NCBI GenBank assembly: GCA_943737045.1
Contig: CALSFV010000060.1
Span: forward strand, 578,501 to 642,500
Direction of reading: 5' to 3'
DNA from: Parapristionchus giblindavisi
Taxonomy: Eukaryota > Nematoda > Chromadorea > Rhabditida > Diplogasteridae
DNA length: 64,000 nucleotides
The notes beneath the pieces were generated by a model. The model did not search any database, had not been told where the DNA came from, and was given only the letters and a program-made list of their open reading frames with translations. Positions 11,289 to 23,700 of the stretch are shown here, one piece after another. Each line of letters begins with the position of its first letter. Positions within the stretch are counted from its first letter, which is position 1. The position numbers were made by a program, and so were the translations under genes.

Positions 11289-12034
11289 TGCAGGGTTGAG
11301 CGGAAATATTTTCCTTACCGGTTACCGACTTTTTACCGGTTTTACCTGTCTCTGACCGTCCGTAAAATTCTACGTTTACTCAACGGTAATTACCGAAATT
11401 TAAACTAGATATTCTGCGTATTTTTGGTAATATTATGTAAAATATTTCAAGAAATTTTCCGTATCCGAATGTTATTTTATGCCTCAATAAACAGTAATTC
11501 TCCCCATAAATTACTCTTATTAAACATTTTAAATTTCCGCATAGGATTACGGTAGGGGCACACGCTAAATAATTTCAGTTTGCGATAAAAAAGGCGAATT
11601 AGTCGTGTTTTTTCGGGAAAATGGCAATGTACCACTCCGTTGTTTTAGTTCATTTTCGTACAGTAGTTACACTAGTAAATACTTGTCAAATTGAAGGAAT
11701 AAAAAATGACCCTCACCGAGAGGCAATTTTAGGAAAAATAAAACAAAATTTTTTATTGTTTTTTAAATTTTTTCTGGGTCTCACGGTTTTGGATCGGGAT
11801 GACACTTGGTGGAATTTACCTACTTATAATTGCCCATCGTTGTATATACATATCGATCGAATCCGTAAACTTTGAAATTTTGATGCCATGTTAACGAACT
11901 TACGTTATTTAGCGAAGGTGCAGATATGATGAAACCAAACTCCGTCTGTGAGCTTATGTCACCCCATACTACAACTGTGCACGATTTGAGCCCGATCGGT
12001 TACTATCACTTTTTGGCCAAGTGCCAAGAGAATG

Positions 12035-13187
12035 TCACTTGAGCCAGATAGTCTCTCTTAAATCATCCGCATAAATTCCATAATGGACAGAATTGGGTAT
12101 AACATTACCCATATCGTTGATATATAAAATAAAAAGGAGATGACCTATACATGAGCCTTGAGGAACACCTGATGTTACGACAACAGGAGATGATAAACAG
12201 TCATTGATAACTATATATTGTAACCTCCTATCAAGATACGCGTGAAACCATGAGATCAAATTATCGGGGAAACCTAAGAGTGAAAGTTTGTAAAGTAATA
12301 ATCGATGATCTATGGAGTAGTATGCTTTTTTATATTCAAAGAATACAGTGTCGAAAGATTTTTTTCTTAGAATGGAGTGAGAGATAGTATGAGCATGTTT
12401 CAACTAGTTGAGCTGCTGTAGATCTTTTACTTCTGAATCCAGCCTGACATGCATCAAAAAGATCAAATGCATTCATATGTTCTACAATTTTATTAATTAG
12501 AATTTTCTCAAAAATTTTCGTAATAGAGCATGTTAGAGAGATAGGCCTGAAGATTGTAATCGAATTATTACCAGATGCTTTCGGGATTGGTTTGACTAAT
12601 GCTTTTTTCCATAGTTCCGGAACCATACCGGAGAGCATACTTTTATTGAAAATTATTAGAAGTGGTGATATCATTGCATATTTGCATTTTACATAAACTA
12701 TATTTGGGATCCCATCTGGCGATAAATTGATTTTAGGTGCCATTTTCGAGATTGCTATAGAAATATCTGTGGCAGAGAATGAAATAGATTCGAGTAAAGG
12801 AGCATTTGATGATTGTTTAGGAAGAGGCGAAAGTTGGGGCGGAGTCAAAACTGAAGAGAAAAAATTAGCAAAAGCATTACACTTTTCTTTATCAGTAACT
12901 AGTGATGCTCCATTTGAATCAATGATACCTGGAGTCGCGAGTTTAGGAGAATTTAAACGATCTTTAGTGAGCTTAAAATAAAGTTTTCTATCTTTAAGTG
13001 ACCGCACTTCATTGGAACAATCGTATCTATGCAATGCCCTATCAAGACGTTTCTTAAGCTCAAAGGCTAAATGACTATTTGGAGAAATTGAATGAATTCG
13101 TTTGCATTTACCATAAAGTATGCGCAGAGTGCGTGGATATTTACATGAAATAGCAGTGGACCGAGAAACGGAGAACTTCTGAACCAA
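12035..13187 (-). pseudogene. Broken LINE reverse transcriptase, right arm
   Basis: Mirror of 8,113-9,884 without the foldback insertion. The first frame is therefore continuous from 13,187 to 12,336 (283 codons: RTLRILYGK ... KPIPKASGNNSITIFRPISL ... CQAGFRSKRSTAAQLVETCS). The same frameshift then separates it from the second frame 12,403-12,035 carrying SGVPQGSCIGHLLFIL and YADD. One amino acid difference was noted (SSPVVV here, SSPAVV on the left), so divergence is very low. Confidence 0.85.
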
Positions 13188-13551
13188 TTTATGTACACTT
13201 ACATATACTACACACTTATCTATTAATTCAAAATAACTTTTAAAAATTTATTTGTTCAGGAATTTCAAGGATGGCAAAGTGTCGCCTATTTTGTTTCTGA
13301 TTTACAACGGAGAATCGAGAACAACTGGAATAAAACATATCTATGCAGGTAATGTGGTAATACATTGGCGTGACGTGGCCAAGCATTTACACATTTTTTC
13401 AAACTTTGAGTCGAAGTTCAAAACTTCGCTCCGGTATTTTTGCTCGCGGGGCACTCTCAATCCAATTTACTGCAATTTCGCATATATCCTGCAAAAATTC
13501 AAATCTTCAATTTATTTATTTTTTTATTCGAAGTGGAGCGTGGAGCCAGTA

Positions 13552-13672
13552 TTAAAGGCACACCCCAAGCTAGTTTTATTCCCAGCATTGGTAATACTCT
13601 CTCGTATACAAAGAAAGCGAGAGAGTGTGGCCAGAGCGGAGAGATTCAAATTAGCTTGGGGTGTCGCTTTAA
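13552..13672. mobile_element. MITE family A, copy 3: outer limit of the inner palindrome, right side
   Basis: Full-length copy from TTAAAGGCACA to TGTCGCTTTAA with self-complementary 'cgagagagtgtggccagagc'. It marks the point where identity between the arms drops sharply. Confidence 0.8.
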
Positions 13673-13689
13673 GTCATGAACGTCACTGA

Positions 13690-14148
13690 ATTCTAGTATG
13701 CCCTACATTAATACAGTATCCTTGCAGGACAGTCAACGCTTCAGTAGGAGCTATCGAGTGGCGATTGGATCTGAGCGCAGTCGAGGTTATTGCAAAGAAT
13801 ATTTCTCACCTACATTTTCACTTGTGAAATTATAATCGCTCTCACTGATCTGAGAGTTACTTAATCGATCGATACAACTTGTACATTATAGGTTTCATCT
13901 ATATCCCTGTCCATCTTTACTTGGCTTGAAAAACAGGGCGCTCAAGTAGTGCTCACTATGTGTAATGGAGAATCTTGCATGACGGCTACTCCAAATACGA
14001 CCTTAACGGTGGGCAGGTCACGTAAATTAAATGACTGAGATCTAGATTACGGTAGATTTCGGAGCAAAACAACTTGTTTTCACAGATTATAAATACACTT
14101 ATGCATAATCCTTTTTTTAGAGCTTTTGGGTAATGTCACGTTAGTTCT
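13690..14148. other. Right-arm-only non-coding stretch
   Basis: Not matched by the left arm. A possible acceptor ('ccttgcag' near 13,727) is followed by about 110 bp open in two frames, but no family is recognised and no donor is convincing. Otherwise nothing is seen. Confidence 0.3.
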
Positions 14149-14446
14149 CTGTAATAGCGGGGGCAACAATGAAGGTCGAGCGAACCACGTTTTCTAACTT
14201 ATAAAGAGTGCGCGGCGGATGCCAGGCGGGTTTGGTGGGCTGAATTAGAGAGGGTGTGCGCGCGAGATGGCATCAAATGATTCTCTCTGTCACACTCTCC
14301 GCTGCGTCACCAAACCCGTGTGAGGTGCGCCGCTCTGACTAATGAACTATCGTCTCATTATTGTGAGATTGTGAAAACACACCAAACAGCGCACCGTAGT
14401 GATGGCAAAAGTCGCCTCAGCATCTCTTTTGCCCCGCTATTCCCAT
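14149..14446. mobile_element. MITE family B, copy 1
   Basis: About 298 bp with terminal inverted repeats CTGTAATAGCGGGGGCAA and TTTGCCCCGCTATTCCCAT. It is clearly the same element as 56,108-56,403. Internal GC-rich words such as 'ggcgggtttggtgggctg' pair with 'gcgtcaccaaacccgtg'. It interrupts the right arm just upstream of the 55-codon exon. Confidence 0.85.
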
Positions 14447-14479
14447 CTCTCTCGCATTTTGAAGTAAGGTGTTTTACAG

Positions 14480-14647
14480 ATGTCATCCTCTGATCTCTCA
14501 ACTACTCCTCCTCTTCCTCAACTTATCATCTCAGCTTTATTCATCAACGGCATAGGAGACCTTGCGTTCGAATACGCTCAAATCTTTCGTGATGAGCTCT
14601 TCGACCCCAACCCACCCAATCTTAATCTGATCGTAACCCTCGCTTAG
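14480..14647 (+). CDS. Unknown 55-codon terminal exon, right copy
   Basis: Frame MSSSDLSTTPPLPQ ... NPPNLNLIVTLA, TAG stop. The ATG directly follows 'ttttacag', a good splice acceptor, so this is probably the 3' exon of a gene whose 5' part has been lost or replaced by the MITE at 14,149-14,446. Compared with the left copy (7,185-7,352) the frame and both borders are preserved. Product unknown. Confidence 0.45.
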   Translation: MSSSDLSTTPPLPQLIISALFINGIGDLAFEYAQIFRDELFDPNPPNLNLIVTLA

Positions 14648-14659
14648 ATCAATGCGAAC

Positions 14660-15955
14660 CACAATTATTGATTGATTTTTACCTCTATAGTACCATCTTT
14701 TGAATCTTTACTGTACGTTACTGCGTTCATTCATTATTGTCAGAAACTTATCATATTTATATATTTATTTGTTTTGTCTATGGTTTTCTCTGATATTTAA
14801 CCATGCATGTGAATTTTGAATGTTTTTCGATGAAATAATCGTGCAAATGTACTCTATTAATATTATGAAATAAATAAAAAAAAACTAGTTAAGGCCCCGC
14901 TGATTCATTAAGCAAGTCTATTCATACTTAGAACGATCTAGAGAAAGATAGAAAAATATGAGAGAAAAACATTGAGAAAACAAGGAAAATTAATGATTTT
15001 ATGATATTTTCAGTTTTTTATTGAATTTTCTGTTTTCTGCGTTTAGAAAACAGAAATTTCTGTTTTCTGAATTCAGAAAAAAAAATTTGCTGTCGAAGCC
15101 CTGCTTACTCATACACACCTTGCAAAACATGAACGCTGTCTTACAAGGGAAATCTTCAAAGAATAAGGTGTTTAAAAAGTTAGGTCAAAAATTCATATTC
15201 GCGTTTTAAGCTCGTTTTTGGATTTCTGAAAAACGTACAGGACTTGCCTATCACCCCGCTCTTATTTGCCACAGAATAGACTATCGGAGGAGAATATTCG
15301 GAGACACGTTAGTTCAGAGTGTACAATAAGGGATGAAGAGAAAACTCCGGTCGGGATTCGAACCCGTACCCTTTGGGAGGAGAGGCGTCTTACCAACGCT
15401 TCGATCACCCTCGCTTCATTTCTCTACTCATGTTATTTCGAACTTACGCGCTGATCATTTTTCCAGTCCGGTGATCGCAATTTGAATACACCTACTATTT
15501 ATAGGCGCTGTATGCGTAGACCATACCATATATTTCTTACACAATTATTAATTGATGTAATAATTCCTTATTGTACATACTCTCTTATGATTGAACTAAC
15601 GTGGAGACAGCTAGCTGAGTGGTGTAGTGGTCTGGAGCAGGACTAAGCAGAAAAAATGTTTGAAAAAAATCGAAAAAATAAATTTTTCGAAAAAAAATCG
15701 GAAAAAATTGTAAGACATGCTCTAAACGCAATTTCTTTGTATATTTTTTTGGATTTCAATTCATTGTCAGTAACTAAGTAGCGAGTTTGAACATCCCATA
15801 GTACCTTTTTGTGAGTGTTGAAACACGTATCTGTCGGGTCAATTGGCTAATATTATTTCACTTACAAATATGTCAAATACATCCATAATATATACATACA
15901 TAGTGAGGGATACTACATCAGAGAATTTGAGTTAAAGAGATTTGACATTCATATT
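14660..15955. other. Non-coding right arm with tRNA-like element
   Basis: Mirrors about 6,800-7,180 in its first part, then is poorly matched. It contains a direct 'cagaaatttctgttttct' type duplication near 15,030-15,080, a 'cttacaagggaa' end near 15,142 that resembles the CAAGGGAA transposon terminus, and a tRNA-like sequence at 15,345-15,425. No gene is seen. Confidence 0.4.
15345..15425 (-). repeat. tRNA-like (SINE or tRNA pseudogene) element
   Basis: On the minus strand a perfect B-box-like GGGTTCGAATCCC lies about 35 bases downstream of a degenerate A-box (gatcgaagcgttggtaag). No clean acceptor stem or anticodon loop can be drawn, so this is called tRNA-derived rather than a tRNA gene. 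Confidence 0.5.
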
Positions 15956-16078
15956 TTAAAGGGACACCGGAGCTAATTTTACTGTCCGCGCTGGCCACAC
16001 TCTCTCGCAGACAAAGAAAGCGAGAGAGCATTGCCAGAGCGGAGAGTTTCAAAGATTAGCGACGGGGATGTGCCTTAA
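15956..16078. mobile_element. MITE family A, copy 4
   Basis: Self-complementary 'gtccgcgctggccacac' and 'gccagagcggagag' with outer 'aaagggacac' and 'gtgccttaa'. It lies immediately upstream of the first POLE exon remnant (16,114) and marks the 5' limit of POLE homology. Confidence 0.7.
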
Positions 16079-18041
16079 ACCAAATCTTTATCCAATTGGC
16101 ATCTGATTTGAAGATGGGTGAAGCGTGATTCGTATCTACCAGTCGGATCACAGAATCTGAAAGCTGTTGCCAAAGCCAAGCTCCGATATGATCCAGTGGA
16201 AGTGGATCCCGAAGATATGTGTCAGATGGCCAGGGAGAACCCACAGGTACGGTAGATCAGTATTGATTTATTGATTGATTGGACATTTTGTTACAATTAT
16301 GATATATTAAATTGACGAGATGGAGTTTTTAAAAGTATAGCACTGCCTACGATCAAACCATTCCACTCACCATTTTTATTTCCCCTGTCAACAGGGAAGA
16401 AGTCTTTATTGTTCTTTATTGCTTACTACTAGCAATGCTAGTCGGTTGTTTAAATAGCTGTAGTAGCAGATGACTCGATGATAAATTTTATCCTGAAAGT
16501 TTGATTTAGAAAGAGCATAGCTACAAGTCTTTTTGTCATTTTAAAGACGTAAAACATTTTTATGACTTGATTAACATATGAAAATTCACAAAAAAATTAT
16601 AGTGTTGAAAATTTTTTTAAATGATTAATAGTCCTTACAGGCTCTGGCCAACTACTCTGTCTCGGACGCTGTGGCCACATACTATCTCTATATGAAGTAC
16701 GTCCATCCTTTCATCTTCGCCCTATGCACCATCATCCCGCTGAGTGGAGACGATGTGAGTGGTGGTCTTTGATCTTTGATCTTTCGGTTCTGATTCCTTA
16801 TTCATCATGCATCAATCTATACTTTTTTATTGTTATTCCATGGAGTGATGGATTTTGATTACTTCTTATCTATCGTATTCTCTTGTTACATAGTGTATGA
16901 AACGCGCTTCTCGCAGGTTCTCCGCAAGGGTTCGGGCACATTGTGCGAGGCTCTTCTCATGGTGGAGGCTTTCCATAACAATATCATCTTCCCCAATAAG
17001 TTCAAGGGCAAAGAGGAGACCGAATGGACTGTTGACGGTCATAAGGTATTTCATCAGTTTGTTAGAATATTCAGTTTAATTTTACTTTATTGATCCTACA
17101 TAAGCCGTTGTTTTTGTTGTAATAACAAAAAGCATATTATTGTCATTAATGATAATAATAATAATAATGTATTGTGTTTCGTGATGTAATTTCATAGTTA
17201 TTTTTAATTTGTGATGCTTTTTCCTCACTAGATATATGTTATTATTTATTAATGCTTACTCGACTTTGACGATAATTTGCTTTCATCTGTTTAGATCGAA
17301 TCAGAGACATACGTGGGAGGTCACGTGGAGGCCCTCGAAGCGGGCGTCTTTCGGGCGGATATACCCACCAGATTCCGTCTCGTGCCTGCGGCTATCGCGG
17401 AACTGAGCCGAGAGGTAAGTGGTATACGGTAGAAGCTGTCTGAGTGATACTGTAGTTTGTATCCGCTGGGATTACGGTAGTCTATATAGTGGATGCTTAG
17501 ATCGTGCAATATTGGAGTGTTTTTATCCCGATTTGAACGTTTTTATTGTACTTTCTGGTTATCGTAAACTGAACTTAATTTGCAGGCTGGTGATACACTG
17601 GAGAAGGAATTGATTCGAGAGTACGGTATCAGACGAGAGAATGTAACCAATTGGGAAGAGGCCATCGGTGGAGTTACGAAGCAACTGGACGCTCTCTTGT
17701 TGCATCCTGCGAGGTATGAGAGGAACCTCGGCGAAGGCCAGGCGGGTTTGGTCGCTGATAAATCGAACCTGAACCTGGGCATGAATTCCCGGGAATTGAA
17801 TAGCTTCCCATTGAATTAGTGAAATAGGGTAGGTTGGGTAATAAATTTGATTCCATAGGTTTTTTTAACAAGTTGGTTCTTTATCCGGTGTTACGTTTTT
17901 CTTGAATGTCTCCACCGCAATGGCTGAGACGTCCGCTCAAATTTTGTGCGAATCTCGAACGAAAATTTAGCATAAATGTAACGGCATGAGTATTGGGTAC
18001 GTATGTTAACCATGCATATTAATATATGATAATTATTACAG

Positions 18042-18178
18042 ACTAGAGAAGCCCCGTATCTACCATTGTTACTTTGGAAAGCATGTATTAAACAAAACAA
18101 TGAATGAGTAGTTCAAGGGTTAGGGTAAGATCGGAGATGAAATACCCAAAAATACTGTCAAATTATCGATCGTTCTTA
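18042..18178 (+). other. Motif A exon overwritten by a copy of the next intron
   Basis: The exon starts correctly (LEKPRIYH) and ends with bases matching its normal end (AATCGTTTACAG|gt). The middle, which should encode [10 protein letters not shown], is replaced by about 110 bp resembling 18,365-18,475 of the following intron: 'gggttagggtaagat' versus 'aggttagggtaatat', and 'actgtcaaattatcgat' versus 'ttcggtcaaattatcgat'. This looks like a templated (replication-slippage) insertion with loss of the original codons. Confidence 0.65.
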
Positions 18179-21067
18179 TTAATCGTTTACAGGTTTGCAT
18201 TTTGTTATGGTTTTTAATTTCTACTTCGGATATGCCTTTCAGCATTTGTGACAATTAGCTGGCTAGAGATATGCTCGAGCTGAAACATGAATAGTTCGGG
18301 CGTGACTCTGATTGATCTTTTCTGGTTCTGCTCTTGGATTAATTTACAATTAGTCGATCAAGTGTATATAGGAAAGCGATGTTGTATGGGGATAACTACA
18401 ATTCATTGTTCTTAGGTTAGGGTAATATCAATGATCAAATACTCAAAATTCGGTCAAATTATCGATTGATTCCCTCATTCAGCCGTCGGCAATCGTGGAC
18501 GACACGGTAAGCATCGCGTGCTGCTACAACACGACCGATGCCAAGTGCAAGCGGAAGATGGCGTGGGAGTGGTGAGGAGAATTGAGTACGGTATACTGGG
18601 ATGGTATTACGGTAGAAATAGGTAGCGGGATTATGGTAGAAATAGGTACTTAACGGTGAATTTCAGTGAGTTGGGTAGATGTAGTAGGGTCATTTATATT
18701 AATAAAAAATTTTAAAAAGAATACAAGTACAAAATATTCCTAAATGTATGTGTTCCCTTCATACCAGCCCACCATCGATTATGCTCTTTTCAAAAGTTAC
18801 GAAAAGTGAAGCCAAACATAGAAAACTCTCCTCATTTTAAGTACTCTCTCTCTTCACTTTTCGATTTCGTAACTTTTCGACTCCACATTAGATTGTAGTA
18901 TCGTGCTCAACTATTGGTTCTTATCACAGTACCCCCTATTACAGTATCCTTTTTACAGTACCCCCTTATTACAGTACCCTGTTCCCGAGGCGAGTACGAG
19001 CGCTTGCAACGACAATTGGAGGGCGAATCGTTCGGCAAACCACCCCGACCATTCCATACTCTCAAGAAGGATGAACGACAGAAGATGGAGAAGAAGCGAG
19101 TGCAAGGTACGGTAGAGTCACTTTGCGATTGCGAGGATTACGGTAGTCAGTTTGCGATCAGACAGATTGCAGTAATGAAGTTTCTTTTTCGTTGTTGCAG
19201 TAATGTACGTTTACGTGTAATAATGGCCAATATTCATACTGTATTCGTAAGATTGTTTGATTATTTATAAATTTATTGGCATTTATTGATTTTCTTTGCA
19301 GATTACTCTAGACGAGTATACGGTAAGCAGCACATAACGAGGAATGAGATGAGGGAATCGACGATTTGTCAGCGGGAGAACGCCTTCTACGATGATACAG
19401 TTAAGAATTTCCGTGATCGAAGGTACGGTACTTTATTGATTTGTTTTTGGTGTTATTGATTTTTCTACAACCGTGACAAATTTACTAGCGATTCTGTTGT
19501 AAGTATCCATGTATTGAAGCGGTGATGCATAAATCTTCCGAGGTTGTGCCAAATAAACAAGTCGGGAACCATCATGAAAATTGAAACAACTTTAAAACCT
19601 TAAACTAAAACTTGAAAATGGAACGAACTTTAGATATGAGTACAAGGACAAACTGAAGAAAGCGAAGAATGAGCTGGATCGGGTGGATCCCAATGATATT
19701 GCCGCACTCAAGATAAGGAGAAACGAAAATTTAGGAAATAGAGGCGATAGAGTATGCAAATCGAGGAGAGTTTTCTCTGCTTTCTTTTCCTTTCGGGAAT
19801 TTTCAACAGAGTTACACCGATTGTGAAGGTCTATTATAGTTGGTCTGCCTAGATTGTAGGTGCTTGATTTTTTTATATTTATCGATTGATTTGTGACTTG
19901 TTCTTTTTTTGTATATCTGTTTATATTTATGATTTATTTATCATAGGTAGCCAGAGGCAAGTGTGTTCTGTTCGAGTCACTCCAGCTGGCTCACAAGTGC
20001 ATTCTCAACTCGTTCTATGGATACGTAATGAGGAAGGGATCGAGATGGTAATTACATATGTATATTTGTATGCATAGAGTGTGTGCGAAAAGTATTTTAC
20101 AAACGACAAAGCCTAACCGCGTGTAGCGTAGCAATTGTATAGTTTAATAATTAATAATAAATAATTACATGACACCTCAGGCAACACTATTAGCTAACAT
20201 ATATTTATTTTAAAATTTACTTTTAAAGTGCATACTAACCTATAATAGTACATCTATTTATATTATTAATAACATGATGACCTTTAAAGGTTCTCGATGG
20301 AGATGGCTGGTATCGTGTGTCACACGGGTGCGAACATCATTACGGAGGTACTGGGCGGTTGTTTTATTTATTATATTTATTCTTATATTTATTTATTTTT
20401 TATGAAACTTTATTTTATTTTATTTACTTTATTTTTTATGAATTGTTGTTGGAGAAGTACTCGTTGTTCTCAAGCAGCCAATGTATTTGTTTCCATATCA
20501 CGCTCTGATAATCAATTCCGGTGCCGATTAGTGTAATGCTTATCGCGCGGAGAATATAATTGATGCGAAACGAGAAAGTGCCTGGACACTATTCAAAAGT
20601 TAAAGAGAAGAAAATAAAGTGGTCAGAAGATCAACTACTTTTTCCTTTGACTTTTGAACAGCACTGAGATCTTTTTTATAGTAATAATAGTAATTTTATA
20701 GTAGTAAATTTATAGTGGTTTTATAATGAAATCATTAAATTTATCTCGACGTAGATGTTACTCTTCCGTCCAGTTGAATTGAAGGATCAATTATGATATA
20801 AGGGGTTGGGGGGACTTCAACGATAGATCGACGACTTGTCTGGAAACAAGAAAACAATATTGATGCAATTCAGGCTCGTAAACTGGTTGAGCAGATTGGC
20901 CGAGCGCTAGAGCTGGACACTGACGGTATCTGGTGAGTTATTGATTGATTTATTGATTGATCTATAATTGATAGATGTACCATATGCTTACTTATTTCTG
21001 GATCTAATTGATAGATTCAGTGCTACAATACATTTTATTGATTGATCTCTGATCGATAAATATATGA

Positions 21068-22451
21068 TACATATAAGAGCGGTTAGAATAAGAAAGTTGG
21101 CGAAAATGCACTTGGCAGATTTTTTTGCCAATTTTGACGATGTCCAACGTGGGAACTGCTCATGCCTAATTTTACGTGTGCATAATTGGCATTTTGAAAA
21201 AGATATTTTATTTCCAAATTCGAACAGTGAAAATTTGGCAAACAACCCGAAGAGAGAGTGACAAAAATGACGGATGAAAATTTGTCAAGGTCAAGGGGCG
21301 GAGCGTAGTTGACAAATATGACGAGAGAAATATTGGCTTTGAGGTTGGGATGGCTAAACTTGGAATGTGACAGATTATCCAGAGGCATAATTGGCATGAA
21401 ATGGGCATGCTAGAAAATCACGTGTAAAAGTTGGCAACAAGTGTTGAAAGCATACATGCCAGAAATGCAAGTGTCATATTTGTCAGAATGCGGCTTGCCA
21501 AAAATGATCTCAGCAAAATTGGCATGGTTCCATAAACTAAGTCATTGCCAGATCTGACAGTAGTAAAATTGGCAACAAAGTACCTTCCGAATCCGACATA
21601 ATAGACGCTAGAAAATCTGGCATGCCAAATTTGACACCGTCTATCGTGACCCAGATTTGATCGCGTCTAATTTGACCCACATTCGACGTCGTCAAATCTG
21701 GCATGCCAATTTTGACACCGTCTATCGTGACCCAGATTTGATCGCGTCTAATTTGACCCACATTCGACGTCGTCAAATCTGGCATGCCAATTTTGACGCA
21801 GTCTAATTTGGCATGCCAATTTCGACACCGTCTATCTTGACCCAGATTTGACCGCGTCTAATTTGACCCACATTCGACGGTGTCAAATTTGGCATGCCTG
21901 ATTTTCTAGCGTCTATTATGTCTTATTACGACGAAACTCTTGTTGACTATTTCGCTGCTGTCAAATTTGGCACAACTGATAATTTCTAAATCCTGCCTAT
22001 TTTTCACCTATCATTTTTGGCTGCACAGTGGGTTGACAAAAATGATGCGAGCAATTCTGGCATTACTACTGGTTACCCTATCCTGCCAAATTTTCTCGTA
22101 TCGTTTTTGGTAAAATTATTCGTGCCAATTTTTACAACGTCAATATTGGAGATGACAATTTAGACTGCCTCACTTATATTGTAACATCATCTGCCAAATT
22201 TTCATTGTTCTTTTCTGGCGAAATTATTTTGTTCCACCAATTGCCTAATTTTCACATTGCAAATTTGGATAAACCAATTTTTCACGTCGTTTATTTGTCG
22301 TAACATGTACAAATAATAAAGTGTCTAATTTGGCATTCTCTGGCTTCACACACATCTGCCAATTTTGCATGAGGAAAATTCTTTCTGCCAATTCTGACGT
22401 AGTCACAGTGCATTTTCGCCAACTTTCTTATTCTAACCCCTCTTATATGTA
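21068..22451. mobile_element. 1.4-kb TIR element packed with TTGGCA/TGCCAA words
   Basis: Terminal inverted repeats of about 40 bp: 'agcggttagaataagaaagt' at 21,077 and its complement ending near 22,443, extended by 'tacatataagag' / 'ctcttatatgta'. The interior is dominated by variants of 'aatttggca', 'ttgccaatttt' and 'tttgacgat'. No transposase frame is present, so it is non-autonomous. It lies in the intron between the POLE exons carrying motif C and LLPASFPEN. Confidence 0.8.
21624..21895. repeat. 81-bp tandem repeat inside the TIR element
   Basis: Three copies of an 81-bp unit ('catgccaattttgacaccg', 'tctatcgtgacccagatttg', 'acccacattcgacgtcgtc'). The first two are nearly identical and the third is separated by about 28 bp. 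The period is a multiple of 3, so it gives a spurious repetitive open frame on the minus strand, which is not a gene. Confidence 0.85.
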
Positions 22452-23600
22452 TAGTGTACTTTATTGATTAATCCATAAATCCGAGATATGATATTATTGA
22501 TTGATTGTGCTCACAGGTGTCTTCTACCCGCATCCTTCCCCGAGAATGTCACATTCGAGCTACAGAATTGCGCCAGAAAGAAGGTGATTTTATTGTTGGA
22601 ATGCATTTCTAAATTTTGGATTCCCATATTCTATGGCTCCATAACCTGTTAATCATGAGACATGACCCTACAATTTTGTCCGAAGTATTGGATGGAAAAT
22701 ACAGCATCAGTAATATCTAAAAGGTGTGATACTGTGCAAGCGTTGCAGTATTCACAAGAGTATTCGTTACAGTACCTTACAGTAGTCACATTACAATAAC
22801 TATTTGTTTTTCAATAATCAATAGTTACGTATGGGCTGTGTTCATGAACGTCAGTAGGCGGAGCTTGTGGTATTGGCAAATACGCTCCGTATACGCTGGT
22901 GACGTCACGCTTGTCGGACTAACCGTTTGTCGTTCCATTCAGGTCACAATCTCGTATCCAGCGGTGATGTTTAACGCTCCCGTATAGGGTCTCTTCACCA
23001 ATGATCCATACCATAACCTTCAACCAGAAGGATCATACACATTATCTGCGGAGAATTCAATCTATTTTGAGATTGGTTGGGGGTTTTCTCCGGAAATTTT
23101 TTCCCGCACGTGGCCCCGCGGTCAAACTGCTTTGGAAATTTCCAGAGATATTGTCATTAGGCTGCGGTATATTCAAGGAAAAAGCATGCGAGCCCTCGAC
23201 CAAATGAACTCTTTATAAACGTGTTATAAATGAATGAATGAAATTAATATTGCACTATTTTTGATTAATCTGAAAATATTGAAATAACGACACGGGAACG
23301 TCCTGGGCTGATCAACAGATTTTTAGAACTGTATTAGCATGCTAATGGTAAGTTTTAATGTATTAATGTTTAATATAATGTTTAATTTAATGTGTATGTG
23401 TTTAATTAGTGATCATGAAGTGATGAGTGAGGTACATAAGATCAACCAGTAGTGTGTGCACATATGGAAGATATGAAGAAGTCGAAACATGAATGTGCTT
23501 GGTAGATCAACGATCCCCCCCCCCTTAAGAGTTGTGATATGTATACCTATGAGGGGGTATATATTTGTTAAAATTTATGACATTCCGATTGCCTTATTGT

Positions 23601-23700
23601 TATTACTATTGTCAGTCAGACTAGTGACAATTGTCAATTGGTTTGCAGGTAGAGATTATTGTCAGTCAGAATAATGACAATTGTCAATTGGTTTGCAGGT
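23601..23700 (+). repeat. 50-bp direct duplication carrying a splice acceptor
   Basis: Two 50-bp units ('gtcagtcaga' at 23,611 and 23,661; 'ttgtcaattggtttgcag' in each). Each unit ends with the acceptor 'tttgcag|gtag' used by the POLE exon VDGPYQAI, so the acceptor itself has been duplicated. Confidence 0.85.

Larger units (their letters stand above)
11289..20403. repeat. Right arm of giant inverted duplication 1
   Basis: Mirror of 1-10,632. The inner 2.38 kb (11,289-13,672) is nearly identical to 7,641-10,632 once the foldback element is removed. Further out are the 55-codon exon (14,480) and the POLE exons from 16,641 onward. Right-only segments include MITE family B (14,149-14,446) and sequence at 13,690-14,148. 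POLE exons beyond 20,403 have no partner inside the window because the left arm is cut by the window edge. Confidence 0.9.

Noticed and set aside
1..20403. Palindrome 1 as a simple assembly or read artefact
   Set aside because: Arms differ by substitutions, indels and precise transposon insertions with target duplications; a fold-back read artefact would give identical arms. Misjoined paralogues remain possible.
21537..21785. Open frame on the minus strand with a repeated 27-residue unit
   Set aside because: It follows an 81-bp tandem DNA repeat inside a TIR element; no start context, no family, and the third unit breaks the pattern.
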